This document shows, piece after piece, positions 33,907 to 43,248 of a stretch of DNA of 64,000 bases. The number at the start of each line of letters is the position of its first letter. The stretch's first letter is position 1. The DNA comes from an uncultured Bacillaceae bacterium (lineage in GTDB: Bacteria > Bacillota > Bacilli > Bacillales > Bacillaceae_L). Made by a program: the position numbers and the translations under genes. The notes beneath the pieces are model-generated. The model had not been told where the DNA came from, did no database searches, and saw only the letters and a list, made by a program, of their open reading frames with translations. The stretch covers positions 930,001 to 994,000 of the forward strand of contig CANMHG010000001.1 of the NCBI GenBank assembly GCA_947497585.1. The letters run 5' to 3'.

Positions 33907-34962
33907 TCAATTTAAAATTTCTTGCAGGATCGAATCATCGTTCACTACTTTTAATGCTTTTTGCCGATACCTTTCTTCGTGTATGAAAGTATAACGATCT
34001 GGTTTAATAGAAGGACTCATTATAATGGCTTCACATAACTCTTCTTTTTTTAATCCTAACGTTTTAACATAATCAAAGAAGCCTGTTCGTGTAAAAACTT
34101 TCTCCATGCGCGTGGATCTATGTTCTTGGACATGTGACATGATGTATGTAGCTATACCGACCTGAATACCATGCATTTGTGGCTTCGATGAAATGATATC
34201 AAGACTGTGAGATATAAGATGTTCTGAACCACTTATTGGGGAGCTGTTCCCACTAATTACGGTCGATATGCCTCCCATCGTTAAAGAACTTACTAACTCC
34301 TTTAAGAGAACCTCATTTTTAATGTCCTCCATTGGTGTTCGAATGAAGCTATTTACCGCTTTTTTGCTGAGCATGTAAGCGAAGGCGTTAACCGTGCTGA
34401 CCCCATGTTCTTGCTCAAAATCCCAATCATATAAAGCGGTTATATTTGACATTAAGTCTCCTATTCCTGCTAGGAGGAAGCGTTCTGGAGCATGACGGAT
34501 AATATCAAGATCAACAATGATCCCATAAGGAACTTTTGCTGGAACAGTTGTTTTCTTTCCCTCAACCTGTAACGAGCAGTTACTACTTGCAAAGCCATCA
34601 TTAGAAGGGGCTGTTGGAATACTTATAAAAGGGCTTCTCCTTGAAAACGCAATGTACTTCCCATAATCAACAACCCTTCCTCCACCAATTGAAATCACAA
34701 CGTCATAACGGTCCCAGGAAAACCCCAGTGAAACAAGGTCATGAATATCGAGCGAATCTGACATCTTAACGCACTTCAACTTTAATTTAGATAAATTGTG
34801 TTCAATCTGCTGTTTTAAGGTCACATAGGAATAGTCATCTAATAGAATAACAGCAGATGTAAAGGGCTGATTTATTAAAATCTGATCAAGTCTTTTAATA
34901 ATTCCAGACCCAATTTCAAGTATGGCTGGGATGGGGATGTTTGTGACTTGGTTCCCAACCAT
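33907..34962 (-). CDS. sn-glycerol-1-phosphate dehydrogenase (AraM/EgsA-like)
   Basis: 351 aa. The NAD-binding and metal-binding stretches of the glycerol-1-phosphate dehydrogenase family are present: ISIGGGRVVDYGKYIAF, SIPTAPSNDGFASSNCSL, LAGIGDLMSNITALYDW and SGSEHLISHSLD with the metal-binding His, then MHGIQVGIATY. The enzyme reduces dihydroxyacetone phosphate to G1P, which in Bacillus feeds heptaprenylglyceryl phosphate synthesis. Its ATG overlaps the stop of the HAD gene (TAATG), implying translational coupling. Confidence 0.87.
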   Translation of the reverse strand: MVGNQVTNIPIPAILEIGSGIIKRLDQILINQPFTSAVILLDDYSYVTLKQQIEHNLSKLKLKCVKMSDSLDIHDLVSLGFSWDRYDVVISIGGGRVVDYGKYIAFSRRSPFISIPTAPSNDGFASSNCSLQVEGKKTTVPAKVPYGIIVDLDIIRHAPERFLLAGIGDLMSNITALYDWDFEQEHGVSTVNAFAYMLSKKAVNSFIRTPMEDIKNEVLLKELVSSLTMGGISTVISGNSSPISGSEHLISHSLDIISSKPQMHGIQVGIATYIMSHVQEHRSTRMEKVFTRTGFFDYVKTLGLKKEELCEAIIMSPSIKPDRYTFIHEERYRQKALKVVNDDSILQEILN

Positions 34963-35612
34963 TAGGAGAGCACCCCTCTAGCTTTCAGGTCTTGTTCAAT
35001 TTCTTCAAATGTTTGAACTGGTACAAAGTCAATCCCTCTTTCACGTAATATGTCTTGTAGGGCATCCTTTGCATAGGTTATATCTGCGTATTGCGCAGGG
35101 TGTGAGTCTGGTTCACTATCCCCAGCAAAATAAAGAGTATCATATTGTTCCTTTAACTCTAGAATGACTTTGGACTTGTCAATTCCGTATCTTTCCGAGT
35201 AGTGGGGGTGCTCTTTGTCAATCTTCATATGAATATTTCTTTCATGATAGTATCCTTCATTTGAGAATACCTTAACATTTTTGATACCGTATTTTTGCAA
35301 AATCTGATAAATATAATAGTCCGTACCTGCACTCAAAATGTAAAAATCTCCGCCCTGATTTTGTACATATTTTATAAAAGTAGGTACATACTCATCAATT
35401 GGAATAGTAAGAATGTCGCGTAAGATTTGCTCCTCTTCCTGATCAATAGAGGTAAAAACATCACTCAAAAACTCAATATCTAAAAGTTCATCGTTTTTCC
35501 ATAGTTTATATCGTTCTTCTCCTTCAGGATAATAACGATTCATCACCATCTTATAAAAATCTTCCTTTGAAATCGTACCATCAAAATCTGAGACAAAAGC
35601 CCACTTTTTCAT
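34962..35612 (-). CDS. HAD-family phosphatase (MtnX/phosphoserine phosphatase-like)
   Basis: 216 aa from the ATG at 35612, with GGAGG eight bases upstream (ATG/TTG further back lack a site). Motif I is FVSDFDGTISKEDF with the nucleophilic Asp, motif II ILSAGTDYYI, and motif III/IV YFAGDSEPD. The cap region (LWKNDELLDIEFL) is like MtnX. It shares the mRNA with the G1P dehydrogenase, with a one-base overlap, so its substrate may be a product of that pathway (G1P or a prenylated G1P), but this is inference. Confidence 0.86.
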   Translation of the reverse strand: MKKWAFVSDFDGTISKEDFYKMVMNRYYPEGEERYKLWKNDELLDIEFLSDVFTSIDQEEEQILRDILTIPIDEYVPTFIKYVQNQGGDFYILSAGTDYYIYQILQKYGIKNVKVFSNEGYYHERNIHMKIDKEHPHYSERYGIDKSKVILELKEQYDTLYFAGDSEPDSHPAQYADITYAKDALQDILRERGIDFVPVQTFEEIEQDLKARGVLS

Positions 35613-35824
35613 TAATGAAACCTCCAAGTTAATTCATCTATCTTAATTTAATATTATCTTTAACTTATCTTTATCTCATTAACCTCAGATTTTATTTGAA
35701 GAAGATGCAATTACAGACCAAAAACAATTTTACTTCAGCTAGTACAACAACTAAACCAGGTTTTAAAACATAAACTAGTAAACTATAGTATAATTAAGAA
35801 AAAAGTAGAGGGGAGGTAACTCCA

Positions 35825-35995
35825 ATGGAACTACTTCTTGCGATCGCGCCATTAATTACAATCTTTTTTTACCTTGCCCCTGTTATATTTATTATCTGGT
35901 TTTTAATTAAACTCCTAAAAGTACAACAGGAAAGAAATAGTATACTCAAAGATATTTCCAGCAAGTTAGACAAGAAAGAGGACAAAAGTTATTGA
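35825..35995 (+). CDS. small single-pass membrane protein, 56 aa
   Basis: ATG at 35825, with GAGGGGAGGT upstream. A long hydrophobic segment (residues about 4-32) is followed by a charged tail (KVQQERNSILKDISSKLDKKEDKSY). It resembles the N-terminal anchors of small Bacillus proteins found near the spore coat or divisome, but no family is recognised. A terminator overlaps its stop. Confidence 0.65.
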   Translation: MELLLAIAPLITIFFYLAPVIFIIWFLIKLLKVQQERNSILKDISSKLDKKEDKSY

Positions 35996-36016
35996 CGAGA
36001 AAACTCGTCTCTTTTG
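35994..36016 (+). terminator. terminator of the 56-aa protein gene
   Basis: GACGAG-AAAA-CTCGTC followed by TCTTTTGTT; the stem starts inside the stop codon TGA. Confidence 0.65.
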
Positions 36017-36061
36017 TTCTCTTAGGCGACATTATAAACGTAGCAAGTGAGCTTTTCGTAA

Positions 36062-36439
36062 CTATTTTTCCATAACAGCAAAATAGTTCTCTTCATTATC
36101 AGCAAAGTTAAATACCTTACCTGATGGCATTTCAATGATATCGCCAACTTTAATGTTTTTATTCAATAATTGCTTATGTAACATTTCAAGATTTTCCGTA
36201 AAAAACATCAAAGAAGGTGTACCTAAGTTTAATCCTGGGGACATCTTTGCAACCCATTCTTTGTTATGTAAAATGATGCTTGTTTCGCTCTCGACTGTCG
36301 GAGCTATTTCAATCCATCTCATACCTTGACCATTATTTTCTTCAGACTTCACACAAAACCCTACTTTTTCCGTCCAAAACTCTACTGCCTCATCTTGGTT
36401 ATTCACATACAACATAATTTGTCCGACTTTATTGATCAT
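36062..36439 (-). CDS. VOC-family (glyoxalase/bleomycin-resistance-like) protein
   Basis: 125 aa, with one VOC module pair: QIMLYVNNQDEAVEFWTEKVGFCVKSE at the start and the later SLMFFTENLEMLHKQLL and NFADNEENYFAVME. These metal-binding beta-alpha-beta-beta-beta domains include glyoxalases and antibiotic-binding proteins. ATG at 36439 with AAGGAG upstream. The specific activity is unknown. Confidence 0.87.
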   Translation of the reverse strand: MINKVGQIMLYVNNQDEAVEFWTEKVGFCVKSEENNGQGMRWIEIAPTVESETSIILHNKEWVAKMSPGLNLGTPSLMFFTENLEMLHKQLLNKNIKVGDIIEMPSGKVFNFADNEENYFAVMEK

Positions 36440-36613
36440 TGTTTATTCTCTCCTTCACATATACTTCACCATAGAAATTCGCCATTAAGCAGCATTTTCC
36501 TTTTTGGGCAATAACCTTCTCTAAAATTCTCATACTTATAATTGAAAGCTATAATCAAAACATTAAAAAATTCATACTTTCAGAGTAATAGTGATAGAAA
36601 ATTAATAACTTAT

Positions 36614-36644
36614 AAAAGCGCCTTACTATAATGAGGCGCTTTTA
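36614..36644. terminator. terminator overlapping the end of the 36626-37261 gene
   Basis: AAAAGCGCC (36614-36622) and GGCGCTTTT (36635-36643) form a perfect stem; the stop codon of the leftward gene lies in the loop region. Confidence 0.7.
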
Positions 36645-37261
36645 TTTTTCTCTTTAAAATACTCCATCAAATGTAAGATATCCATCTTCCAAATATCATT
36701 TTGTTTTTTCAGCATATAAACGATTGATGCATGAAAAATACCCAAACTAACATTCATTTCTACTATAACTTCATTTTCTGTTTTATTATCTTCTTTCACT
36801 TTAATTGAATTATAGTACCTAAAATCAATCGTGGACTCTTGCTCACTTTTACTTAGTCCTTCTTTATAATACTTCTGTCTAAAAGTAGAAAAGTCAGGTA
36901 ATGTACCATCGTCATAAGTTAGATAATAAATTGCTTCCACATCATCAATTACTACTGAATGGTAATAAATCAATAGTATTTTCTCAGGAGAAAAGCCTAC
37001 TAGGTGTTGTGGATTATTATCTTGAGTAAACTTTCCGTATAACTCTAATTCCTCTTTTGTAAAATTCTTCAAATAAGAAAACTCTTTATTTTGATCATTG
37101 ATCGTTTTTTCTTGTTCCTTCACAATTTCTTTAAGCGAGAGAATCTGATTCTCTAATTCTATCAATTGTTTCTCTTGTTCTTCGATTAAAATATCATTAT
37201 TATCACAACTAGATAAAAATAAGATAAATACCGAAAGAATAACACTCATTATTTGCTTCAT
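36626..37261 (-). CDS. coiled-coil lipoprotein
   Basis: 211 aa. A lipobox-like SSC at about 17-19 (FLSSCDNN), then a coiled coil at about 29-60 (EEQEKQLIELENQILSLKEI), then an NTF2-like domain with VVIDDVEAIYYLTYDDGTL and IWKMDILHLMEYF. It belongs to the same broad type as the lipoproteins at 32366 and 33071. Function unknown. Confidence 0.7.
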   Translation of the reverse strand: MKQIMSVILSVFILFLSSCDNNDILIEEQEKQLIELENQILSLKEIVKEQEKTINDQNKEFSYLKNFTKEELELYGKFTQDNNPQHLVGFSPEKILLIYYHSVVIDDVEAIYYLTYDDGTLPDFSTFRQKYYKEGLSKSEQESTIDFRYYNSIKVKEDNKTENEVIVEMNVSLGIFHASIVYMLKKQNDIWKMDILHLMEYFKEKNKSASL

Positions 37262-37418
37262 TTTAACATCTCTTCCTCTACCTTTTTTCCTAATTATACC
37301 ATATAATTGAAACTTATTTAGTTTGGCTACTCCTCAAAACTTTTGGAAATAAAATAGACCAAATCAACTATTAAATTGACTTAGTCTATTAATCAAATTC
37401 ACAAGTATTAGTTTTCTG

Positions 37419-37892
37419 TTAGTTAGTAATGCTTTGTGTTGAAATAACTCGTTGGATCGAATGAATTTGTCCTAGATGATGCGCTTCATGGAATAATGCC
37501 ATCTGGGCTAACTCACCATATGTTTCAAGGCCTAGGAAAGGTTTTTTTAGGACTTGTTCAAAACTCTCTACTGGGATTTCTTTTAAACGAACTACTTGTT
37601 CTTTCAGTTGCACAACCAACTCTTCAAATTGTGGTACTTCCTCCGAATTCCAATTAGATGGCTTCGTACCATTTCCAAATAGCTCAACATAATTTTCTGG
37701 TAAGAAGGTTGTTTTCTTCGGAAATCCGAACATAAATTGTTCCGTAACTGTTAACACATGCCCAATGTGCCAAAGGATATTGTTATTAAACCCTTCTGGT
37801 TGAACTTCAAGGATGTCGATAGGAAGTGCTGCAACCTTTTTCAGAAAAAAGTTTCTAGTCATTTCGAATTGCTTAAGGATTGTTTGACCCAT
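37419..37892 (-). CDS. DinB-family protein
   Basis: 157 aa from the ATG at 37892 (GGGGGAG upstream). The metal-binding His positions are in NILWHIGHVLTVTEQFMFG and FHEAHHLGQIHSIQR. This is the typical DinB/YfiT four-helix bundle, related to bacillithiol-dependent thiol transferases. It is monocistronic. Confidence 0.85.
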   Translation of the reverse strand: MGQTILKQFEMTRNFFLKKVAALPIDILEVQPEGFNNNILWHIGHVLTVTEQFMFGFPKKTTFLPENYVELFGNGTKPSNWNSEEVPQFEELVVQLKEQVVRLKEIPVESFEQVLKKPFLGLETYGELAQMALFHEAHHLGQIHSIQRVISTQSITN

Positions 37893-37975
37893 ATGTACTC
37901 CCCCAATATAATTACTCAAAATCTCTTTATTATATTCGATAATTCACACTTAATTCCTTCTGTTTTTAAATAAAA

Positions 37976-38020
37976 ACTACCCAGTAATCACCTCAAATAA
38001 AGGTGGATTACTGGGTAGTT
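37976..38020 (-). terminator. terminator of clpP
   Basis: CTACCCAGTAATC and GATTACTGGGTAG (with a short internal bulge) form a long stem, with five T downstream on the minus strand. Confidence 0.85.
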
Positions 38021-38026
38021 CCTTAC

Positions 38027-38608
38027 TCACTTTCCACTTATGACCTCATCAATGATGCCATATTCTTTTGCTTCCAGTGAAGTCATAAAATAATCACGAT
38101 CTGTATCCTTTGCAACCTTTTCAACAGATTGGCCTGTTTTTTCAGAGATAATTTGATTAATGTCTTCTCTTAATTTAAGAATCCTTCGTGCTGATATTTC
38201 GATTTCAGTAGCTTGCCCCCGTGCTCCTCCTAGTGGCTGGTGAATCATAATTTCACTATTTGGTAGAGCATACCTTTTCCCTTTTGTTCCTGCTAATAAT
38301 AACATTGCACCAAAGGATGCAGCCATCCCAATACAAATGGTTCTAATGTCTGGCTTAATGTATTGCATGGTGTCATAGATAGCAAAACCAGCAGTGGTTG
38401 AGCCACCTGGACTATTAATATAAAGAGAAATATCTTTTTCAGGATCATCTGCAGCCAAAAATAGCAACTGTGCTACTACACTATTTGCCACATGATCATT
38501 AATTTCATCACCGATCATGATAATGCGATCCTTTAGAAGCCTAGAATATATATCATACGAACGCTCACCACGATTTGATTGCTCAATTACATAAGGAATT
38601 GTCGTCAT
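38027..38608 (-). CDS. clpP: ClpP, ATP-dependent protease proteolytic subunit (second paralogue type)
   Basis: 193 aa. The catalytic triad is Ser98 (GMAASFGA), His123 (MIHQPLGG) and Asp172 (KDTDRDYF), in the standard numbering. Serine-loop Phe99 replaces the usual Met of canonical ClpP1 and fits the second ClpP found in some bacilli. It forms the tetradecameric proteolytic chamber that works with ClpX/ClpC. It lies 34 nt after the sigma-factor gene in the same direction, an unusual partner for clpP, so it is probably co-transcribed with it. Confidence 0.93.
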   Translation of the reverse strand: MTTIPYVIEQSNRGERSYDIYSRLLKDRIIMIGDEINDHVANSVVAQLLFLAADDPEKDISLYINSPGGSTTAGFAIYDTMQYIKPDIRTICIGMAASFGAMLLLAGTKGKRYALPNSEIMIHQPLGGARGQATEIEISARRILKLREDINQIISEKTGQSVEKVAKDTDRDYFMTSLEAKEYGIIDEVISGK

Positions 38609-38642
38609 TTAAATAGCCTCCCGCTAGATATTAGCCACTCCT

Positions 38643-39356
38643 CTATGCAGCGATAGAGTAGAAGCTGTTTGTAGGAGAATGTGATTTCCGAGTTAAAGGT
38701 TGATGACTAACAGGCTTAAGAGAGTGACCAGCATTAAATAAAGCAGGAATCAATCGTACCTGTGTAATTAATGTACTTGGATCATTTAGATACAAAGCTT
38801 GGTAAATTACTTTTGAAAGAAGGTCCTCACCAACGTCATCCCAATACAGATCAGACAAATCATTTTCGTCTTCATCCTTTCTTTTCTCAAGCTGTTTTCT
38901 AGCTCGGAAAAGAATAGATTTTACCGCCGTCTCTCTTATGTCCAGTAGATCCGCTATTTCCTTCGATTTATAATCGAATCCCTCTTTCAGCACATAAATA
39001 ACGAGCTGCTTTGGAGTTAGACTTTTTATTAAAAAGTCCCTTATATGGAAAATGGACTCAAATCCGGTTCTACTCACTTTGTCTGGTGTCTCATCTAAAA
39101 GCACATTTTTCCTTTTACGAGTTGTATCAATCCATTGATGATATGCAATCTTCTTTAATAAAGGTTGAGTAATTTCCGACCCATAATACTCCAAAGCTTT
39201 AAGGATGGATTGTTGGGCAAGGTCCTCTCCGTCCCACTTATTTTTAGAAAGGAAGTAACAATATTTCTTAAGATTTGGATAAAGTTCTTCTAAGCTAGCT
39301 TGTTCCTTACCTGTTTGGTTCGTACCCTCTCTTAACTTGCTAATCATATTCTTCAC
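38643..39356 (-). CDS. sigma-70-family (ECF-like) RNA polymerase sigma factor
   Basis: 237 aa. Region 2 is seen as LKKYCYFLSKNKWDGEDLAQQSILKALEYYG and region 4 as LTPKQLVIYVLKEGFDYKSKEIADLL with an HTH (ETAVKSILFRARKQLEKRK). It has an additional C-terminal segment of about 75 aa (DLSDLYWDDVGEDLL... to SIAA) beyond the usual ECF length. GTG start at 39356 with AGAGGTG upstream. No anti-sigma gene is seen beside it; clpP follows. Its targets are unknown. Confidence 0.8.
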   Translation of the reverse strand: MKNMISKLREGTNQTGKEQASLEELYPNLKKYCYFLSKNKWDGEDLAQQSILKALEYYGSEITQPLLKKIAYHQWIDTTRKRKNVLLDETPDKVSRTGFESIFHIRDFLIKSLTPKQLVIYVLKEGFDYKSKEIADLLDIRETAVKSILFRARKQLEKRKDEDENDLSDLYWDDVGEDLLSKVIYQALYLNDPSTLITQVRLIPALFNAGHSLKPVSHQPLTRKSHSPTNSFYSIAA

Positions 39357-39471
39357 TCTTTAACACCTCTCTTATCTTACTAACGATTTACCCTATGTGA
39401 AAAGATACGGGGGCTAGCAAATTTTTTTAAGTTACTTTCATATTATTACCATAATTAATTTTTAGCCAAAA

Positions 39472-39617
39472 AAAAGAGGCTGGGACAAAAGTATTTTAAC
39501 TAAATAGAAACCGAACAATGGTTGTAGTAGATACGGCGCTCCTGAAATATACTCCGCTAAGTTATTACTTTGTTCGGAGTCTTAGTTAAACACTTAAGTT
39601 ATGTCCCAGCCTCTTTT
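39472..39617. repeat. long GAGGCTGGGACA inverted-repeat element
   Basis: AAAAGAGGCTGGGACA at 39473-39488 and TGTCCCAGCCTCTTTT at about 39602-39617 close a stem across about 145 bp, with an inner CCGAACAA/TTGTTCGG pair. This type of element is common in intergenic regions of Bacillus and other Firmicutes. It may be a mobile miniature element that also acts as a terminator for both flanks. Confidence 0.8.
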
Positions 39618-39625
39618 GTTTATAA

Positions 39626-41647
39626 TTAAACTAATTCTTTATCAAGGAAATCGTAAAAGTCTACCCACTCATCGATTAGTTTAGATGTTGGTTTACCAAG
39701 TCCGTGACCTGCTTTCGACTCTAATCGAAGAATAACAGTGGTAGCTGGGTCAGCCAACTCCTTTAAGGTTGCTGTAAATTTTTTCGCATGTGCAGGAACA
39801 ACTCGATCGTCACTATCTGCGGTTGCTATTAAAGTGGCTGGATACTTTTCTCCTTCTTTAACATTATGAAGTGGAGAGTAAGCATACATATAAGGGAAAT
39901 CACTAGGGTTTTCAGCGTTTCCGTACTCAGGAATCCAGTATCGACCAATGGTAAACTTATGATAACGTAGCATATCAATAACTGGAACTCTACAAATTAC
40001 AGCACCAAAAAGATCAGGACGTTGAACCATACATGCCGCTACCAACAGACCACCATTTGAGCCTCCCATAATTGAAAGCTTATTGGTTGAAGTATACTTA
40101 TTTTCAATTAACCATTCTCCTGCAGCTATGAAATCATCAAAGACGTTTTGCTTTTTATCAAGCATACCAGCTTTATGCCATGCTTCTCCATATTCTGAAC
40201 CACCACGGAGATTTGCGACCGCATATACTCCACCCTTCTCTAGCCAACGAAGAATTGCAGGGTTAAAGGACGGCGACAAACTAATATTAAATCCTCCGTA
40301 CCCATATAAAATGACTGAATTATGACCATCTAGTTTTAAGCCTTTTTTATGTGTTAAAAACATTGGGATATTTTTCCCATCTTTGGACCTATAGAAAACC
40401 TGTGAAGTTTCATAATCCGAAACCTCAAATGGTAGAACAGATTGTGCAACTACACTTAATTGATCTTTTGTTAAATTATAATTGAATACAGTTGTTGGGT
40501 GTAAAAATGAGGTTAATCCAAAGTACATTTCATTTTCTTCTTTATTAATCGTCAGTTCAGTTAAAGACCCAATAAATGGAACGTTTATTTCCTTGTCAAA
40601 GGCTCCATTTTTATGAAAAAGTTGAACGACATGATGAGCATCTTTTAATGCAGCAATGATGAACCGATCATTAAGAAATTTAATCTGATCCATTACATTC
40701 TCTTGCTCAGGAATAAGCTCTGTCCAATTCTCTCTCGCGGGATTATCTACGTCAATAACGATGACACGCCCATTTGATGCTTCAAGGTCTGTTCTAAAGT
40801 AAAATTGGCTTCCTTCATAAAATATATAGGAATATTCGGCATCCTGGTCATCTAAAATTTTTCTAAACTTCTCTTGAGAATCTAATCTCTTCACATAGAA
40901 ACGATTTTCTGAGGCTGTACCATAACTAACATGTAAACAAAGGTATTCTTTATCATAAGAAAGAATAGTTGAAAACATGAGTTCTTTATTTTCGGGTTGC
41001 TCATGGATTAGTAAATCCGCTGATTGCTCAGTACCTAGTTTATGAAAATATACTTTATGATGATTACTTTCATCTTCTTTACTGACTGTTCCTGGTTCTG
41101 GAAATCTACAATAAAAGAAACCTTCCCCACTTGGATGCCACGTAATTGAAGTGAATTTCACCCACTTAATAAGATCTGATAAATCATTTCCCGTAGCTAT
41201 ATCCCTAACATGAATTTGTTGCCAATCACTTCCGTTTGCAGACGTCGCATAGGCTACGTAACGAGCTTCATTATCAAATGAGTAGTTAGTTACAGCAACC
41301 GTTCCATCCTCAGAAAGACCATTTGGGTCAATTACTATTTGTTCAACTTCATTTTCTTTTACCATTAAAACAGCTTGGTTTTGTAATCCATCATTTTTTT
41401 GGTAAAACAATCTCCCCTTAATCTTTTTAGGAACAAAATACTTCGGAAAGTTCCAAAGCTCAGTTAATCGCTCTTTATCAGTTGTTCTTGAAGAAGATTT
41501 GGAAAAGTATTCTGTACATTCAACTCCCATCGCCTTTTCCCACTCCGCTGTATCAACCGAATTTACATCCTCTAACCATCGATATGGATCAGCAACACTT
41601 GTGCCATGAAAATTTTCTACTATGTCACTCTTCCTTACAGTAAGCAT
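39626..41647 (-). CDS. prolyl oligopeptidase-family serine peptidase (S9)
   Basis: 673 aa from the ATG at 41647 with GGAGG seven bases upstream; earlier ATGs overlap the site. An N-terminal beta-propeller region (about 1-390) contains DPYRWLED and TSITWHPSGEGFFYCRF. The catalytic hydrolase domain has Ser in IMGGSNGGLLVAA, Asp in DDRVVPAHAKKF and His in SKAGHGLGKPTS. These enzymes cleave after Pro in short peptides in the cytosol. It is monocistronic, ended by the element at 39472. Confidence 0.93.
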   Translation of the reverse strand: MLTVRKSDIVENFHGTSVADPYRWLEDVNSVDTAEWEKAMGVECTEYFSKSSSRTTDKERLTELWNFPKYFVPKKIKGRLFYQKNDGLQNQAVLMVKENEVEQIVIDPNGLSEDGTVAVTNYSFDNEARYVAYATSANGSDWQQIHVRDIATGNDLSDLIKWVKFTSITWHPSGEGFFYCRFPEPGTVSKEDESNHHKVYFHKLGTEQSADLLIHEQPENKELMFSTILSYDKEYLCLHVSYGTASENRFYVKRLDSQEKFRKILDDQDAEYSYIFYEGSQFYFRTDLEASNGRVIVIDVDNPARENWTELIPEQENVMDQIKFLNDRFIIAALKDAHHVVQLFHKNGAFDKEINVPFIGSLTELTINKEENEMYFGLTSFLHPTTVFNYNLTKDQLSVVAQSVLPFEVSDYETSQVFYRSKDGKNIPMFLTHKKGLKLDGHNSVILYGYGGFNISLSPSFNPAILRWLEKGGVYAVANLRGGSEYGEAWHKAGMLDKKQNVFDDFIAAGEWLIENKYTSTNKLSIMGGSNGGLLVAACMVQRPDLFGAVICRVPVIDMLRYHKFTIGRYWIPEYGNAENPSDFPYMYAYSPLHNVKEGEKYPATLIATADSDDRVVPAHAKKFTATLKELADPATTVILRLESKAGHGLGKPTSKLIDEWVDFYDFLDKELV

Positions 41648-41791
41648 CAACATTCCTCCAATTAAAAAGTATATATAATATTTCGACAAACGAAATAAGT
41701 TCTCCTTCTCGAATTATGTTTTTTCACTACATTTTAGAAATGTTACAACTTTATGATAATCAATAGTGGACTACTATTTTCCATAACTAAT

Positions 41792-41834
41792 TGTGATAAA
41801 CCTCACATTTTGTTTTTCAAAATAAAAGTATCAT
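41792..41834 (+). promoter_or_regulatory. Fnr box and -10 of narK
   Basis: A perfect Fnr palindrome TGTGA-TAAACC-TCACA lies at 41792-41807 and the -10 TATCAT at 41829-41834. Transcription would begin near 41841, so the box is centred at about -41.5, the classic position for Fnr activation. Confidence 0.8.
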
Positions 41835-41904
41835 GAGTGTAGTAATAATAATTCTTTATAAATCAAAAAAAGAAAGAAAAACGAAACAAATTGGAGGAAT
41901 TAAA

Positions 41905-43191
41905 ATGGCAAGAATATCACAATGGAATCCAGAAGATGAACATTTCTGGAACACCGAAGGGAAAAAACACGCAACAAGGAATTTATGGATCTCTGTACCT
42001 TCATTGATGCTTGCTTTTATCGTTTGGCAGATTTGGTCAGTAGTTGCAGTTAGATTAAATGACATCGGATTCGCATTTACTCCTGAACAACTTTTTACAT
42101 TAGCAGCTATGCCTGGTTTAGTGGGTGCAACACTTCGTTTTATATATACATTTTCAGTTGGTAAGTTTGGCGGAAGGAACTGGACAGTTTTTTCAACAGG
42201 TGTTCTAGTGTTCCCGGCCATCGGTATTGGTTTTGCTGTTCAAAATCCTGACACACCATATTCAATTATGTTACTCCTAGCTGCACTTTGTGGTCTTGGG
42301 GGAGGAAACTTTTCTTCTTCTTCAGCCAATATCAGCTTCTTCTTCCCAAAGGCAGCAAAAGGTGCTGCTCTAGGTGTTAATGGTGGACTAGGAAATATGG
42401 GTGTATCAGTAGTACAATTCGTTACACCACTTATCATTACTGTTGGTACATTTGCTTTCATCGGTGGCGAAGGTCAAGTATTACCTGATGGGTCTCAAAT
42501 TTGGTTACAAAATGCTGCATTCATCTGGGTAATCCCGATCTTATTAATGACAGTTATCGCATTTTTCGGAATGGATAACCTTCCAACAGCTAAGCAATCA
42601 GTGTCAGCTCAATTCGTAATTGTAAAACGTAAACACAACTGGATTATGACATGGCTGTATGTAGCAACATTCGGTTCATTCATTGGTTATGCAGCAGCGT
42701 TTCCACTATTATTAAAATCTCAATACCCTGAACATGTGTCTTTAGCATTCTTAGGTGCTTTCCTTGCAGCTTCTTTCCGTCCAATCGGTGGATGGATTTC
42801 TGACAAACTTGGCGGAGCACGAGTAACTAACTATGTATTAATTACTATGGCCTTAGGTGCATTATCCGTGATTTACTTTAGTAACGCTGGAAGCTTCATT
42901 GGATTTTTAATCTCATTCTTAATTCTATTTATTGCAGCTGGTGTTGGATCAGGCTCTACATTCCAAATGATTCCAATTATCTTCCCAGTAAAAGAAGCTG
43001 CACCAGTTCTTGGATTTACTGCAGCAGTAGCTGCTTACGGTTCATTCTTAATACCCAAATTATTTGGTTGGTCTACAACAAACTTTGGTACACCTATTAA
43101 CGCACTATATGTCTTTATCGCTTTCTATGCAATTTCAATTATTTTAAACTGGTACTTCTACTATAGAAAGAATGCAGAAGTTAAATGCTAA
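41905..43191 (+). CDS. narK: NarK-type nitrate/nitrite transporter (MFS)
   Basis: 428 aa from the ATG at 41905 with GGAGG seven bases upstream; the longer reading from 41833 is not needed. Twelve hydrophobic segments of the major facilitator type. Nitrate signatures are visible (GLGGGNFSSSSANISFFFPKAAKGAALGVNGGLGNMGVSVVQ and, near the end, AGVGSGSTFQMIPIIF). It exports nitrite and/or imports nitrate for anaerobic respiration. The Fnr box upstream supports induction by oxygen limitation. No nitrate reductase gene lies in this window. Confidence 0.92.
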   Translation: MARISQWNPEDEHFWNTEGKKHATRNLWISVPSLMLAFIVWQIWSVVAVRLNDIGFAFTPEQLFTLAAMPGLVGATLRFIYTFSVGKFGGRNWTVFSTGVLVFPAIGIGFAVQNPDTPYSIMLLLAALCGLGGGNFSSSSANISFFFPKAAKGAALGVNGGLGNMGVSVVQFVTPLIITVGTFAFIGGEGQVLPDGSQIWLQNAAFIWVIPILLMTVIAFFGMDNLPTAKQSVSAQFVIVKRKHNWIMTWLYVATFGSFIGYAAAFPLLLKSQYPEHVSLAFLGAFLAASFRPIGGWISDKLGGARVTNYVLITMALGALSVIYFSNAGSFIGFLISFLILFIAAGVGSGSTFQMIPIIFPVKEAAPVLGFTAAVAAYGSFLIPKLFGWSTTNFGTPINALYVFIAFYAISIILNWYFYYRKNAEVKC

Positions 43192-43209
43192 ATAAGACTT
43201 AGCAACCTC

Positions 43210-43248
43210 CCCTACTCCCAGTTATGGAAGTAGGGCTTTTTCTTTTTC
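43210..43248 (+). terminator. terminator of narK
   Basis: CCCTACT and AGTAGGG surround a loop with a CC/GG pair, followed by CTTTTTCTTTTTC. Confidence 0.8.

Noticed and set aside
39472..39617. Recent transposon insertion
   Set aside because: The GAGGCTGGGACA element is a common non-coding repeat in Firmicutes; no transposase or clear target duplication is visible.
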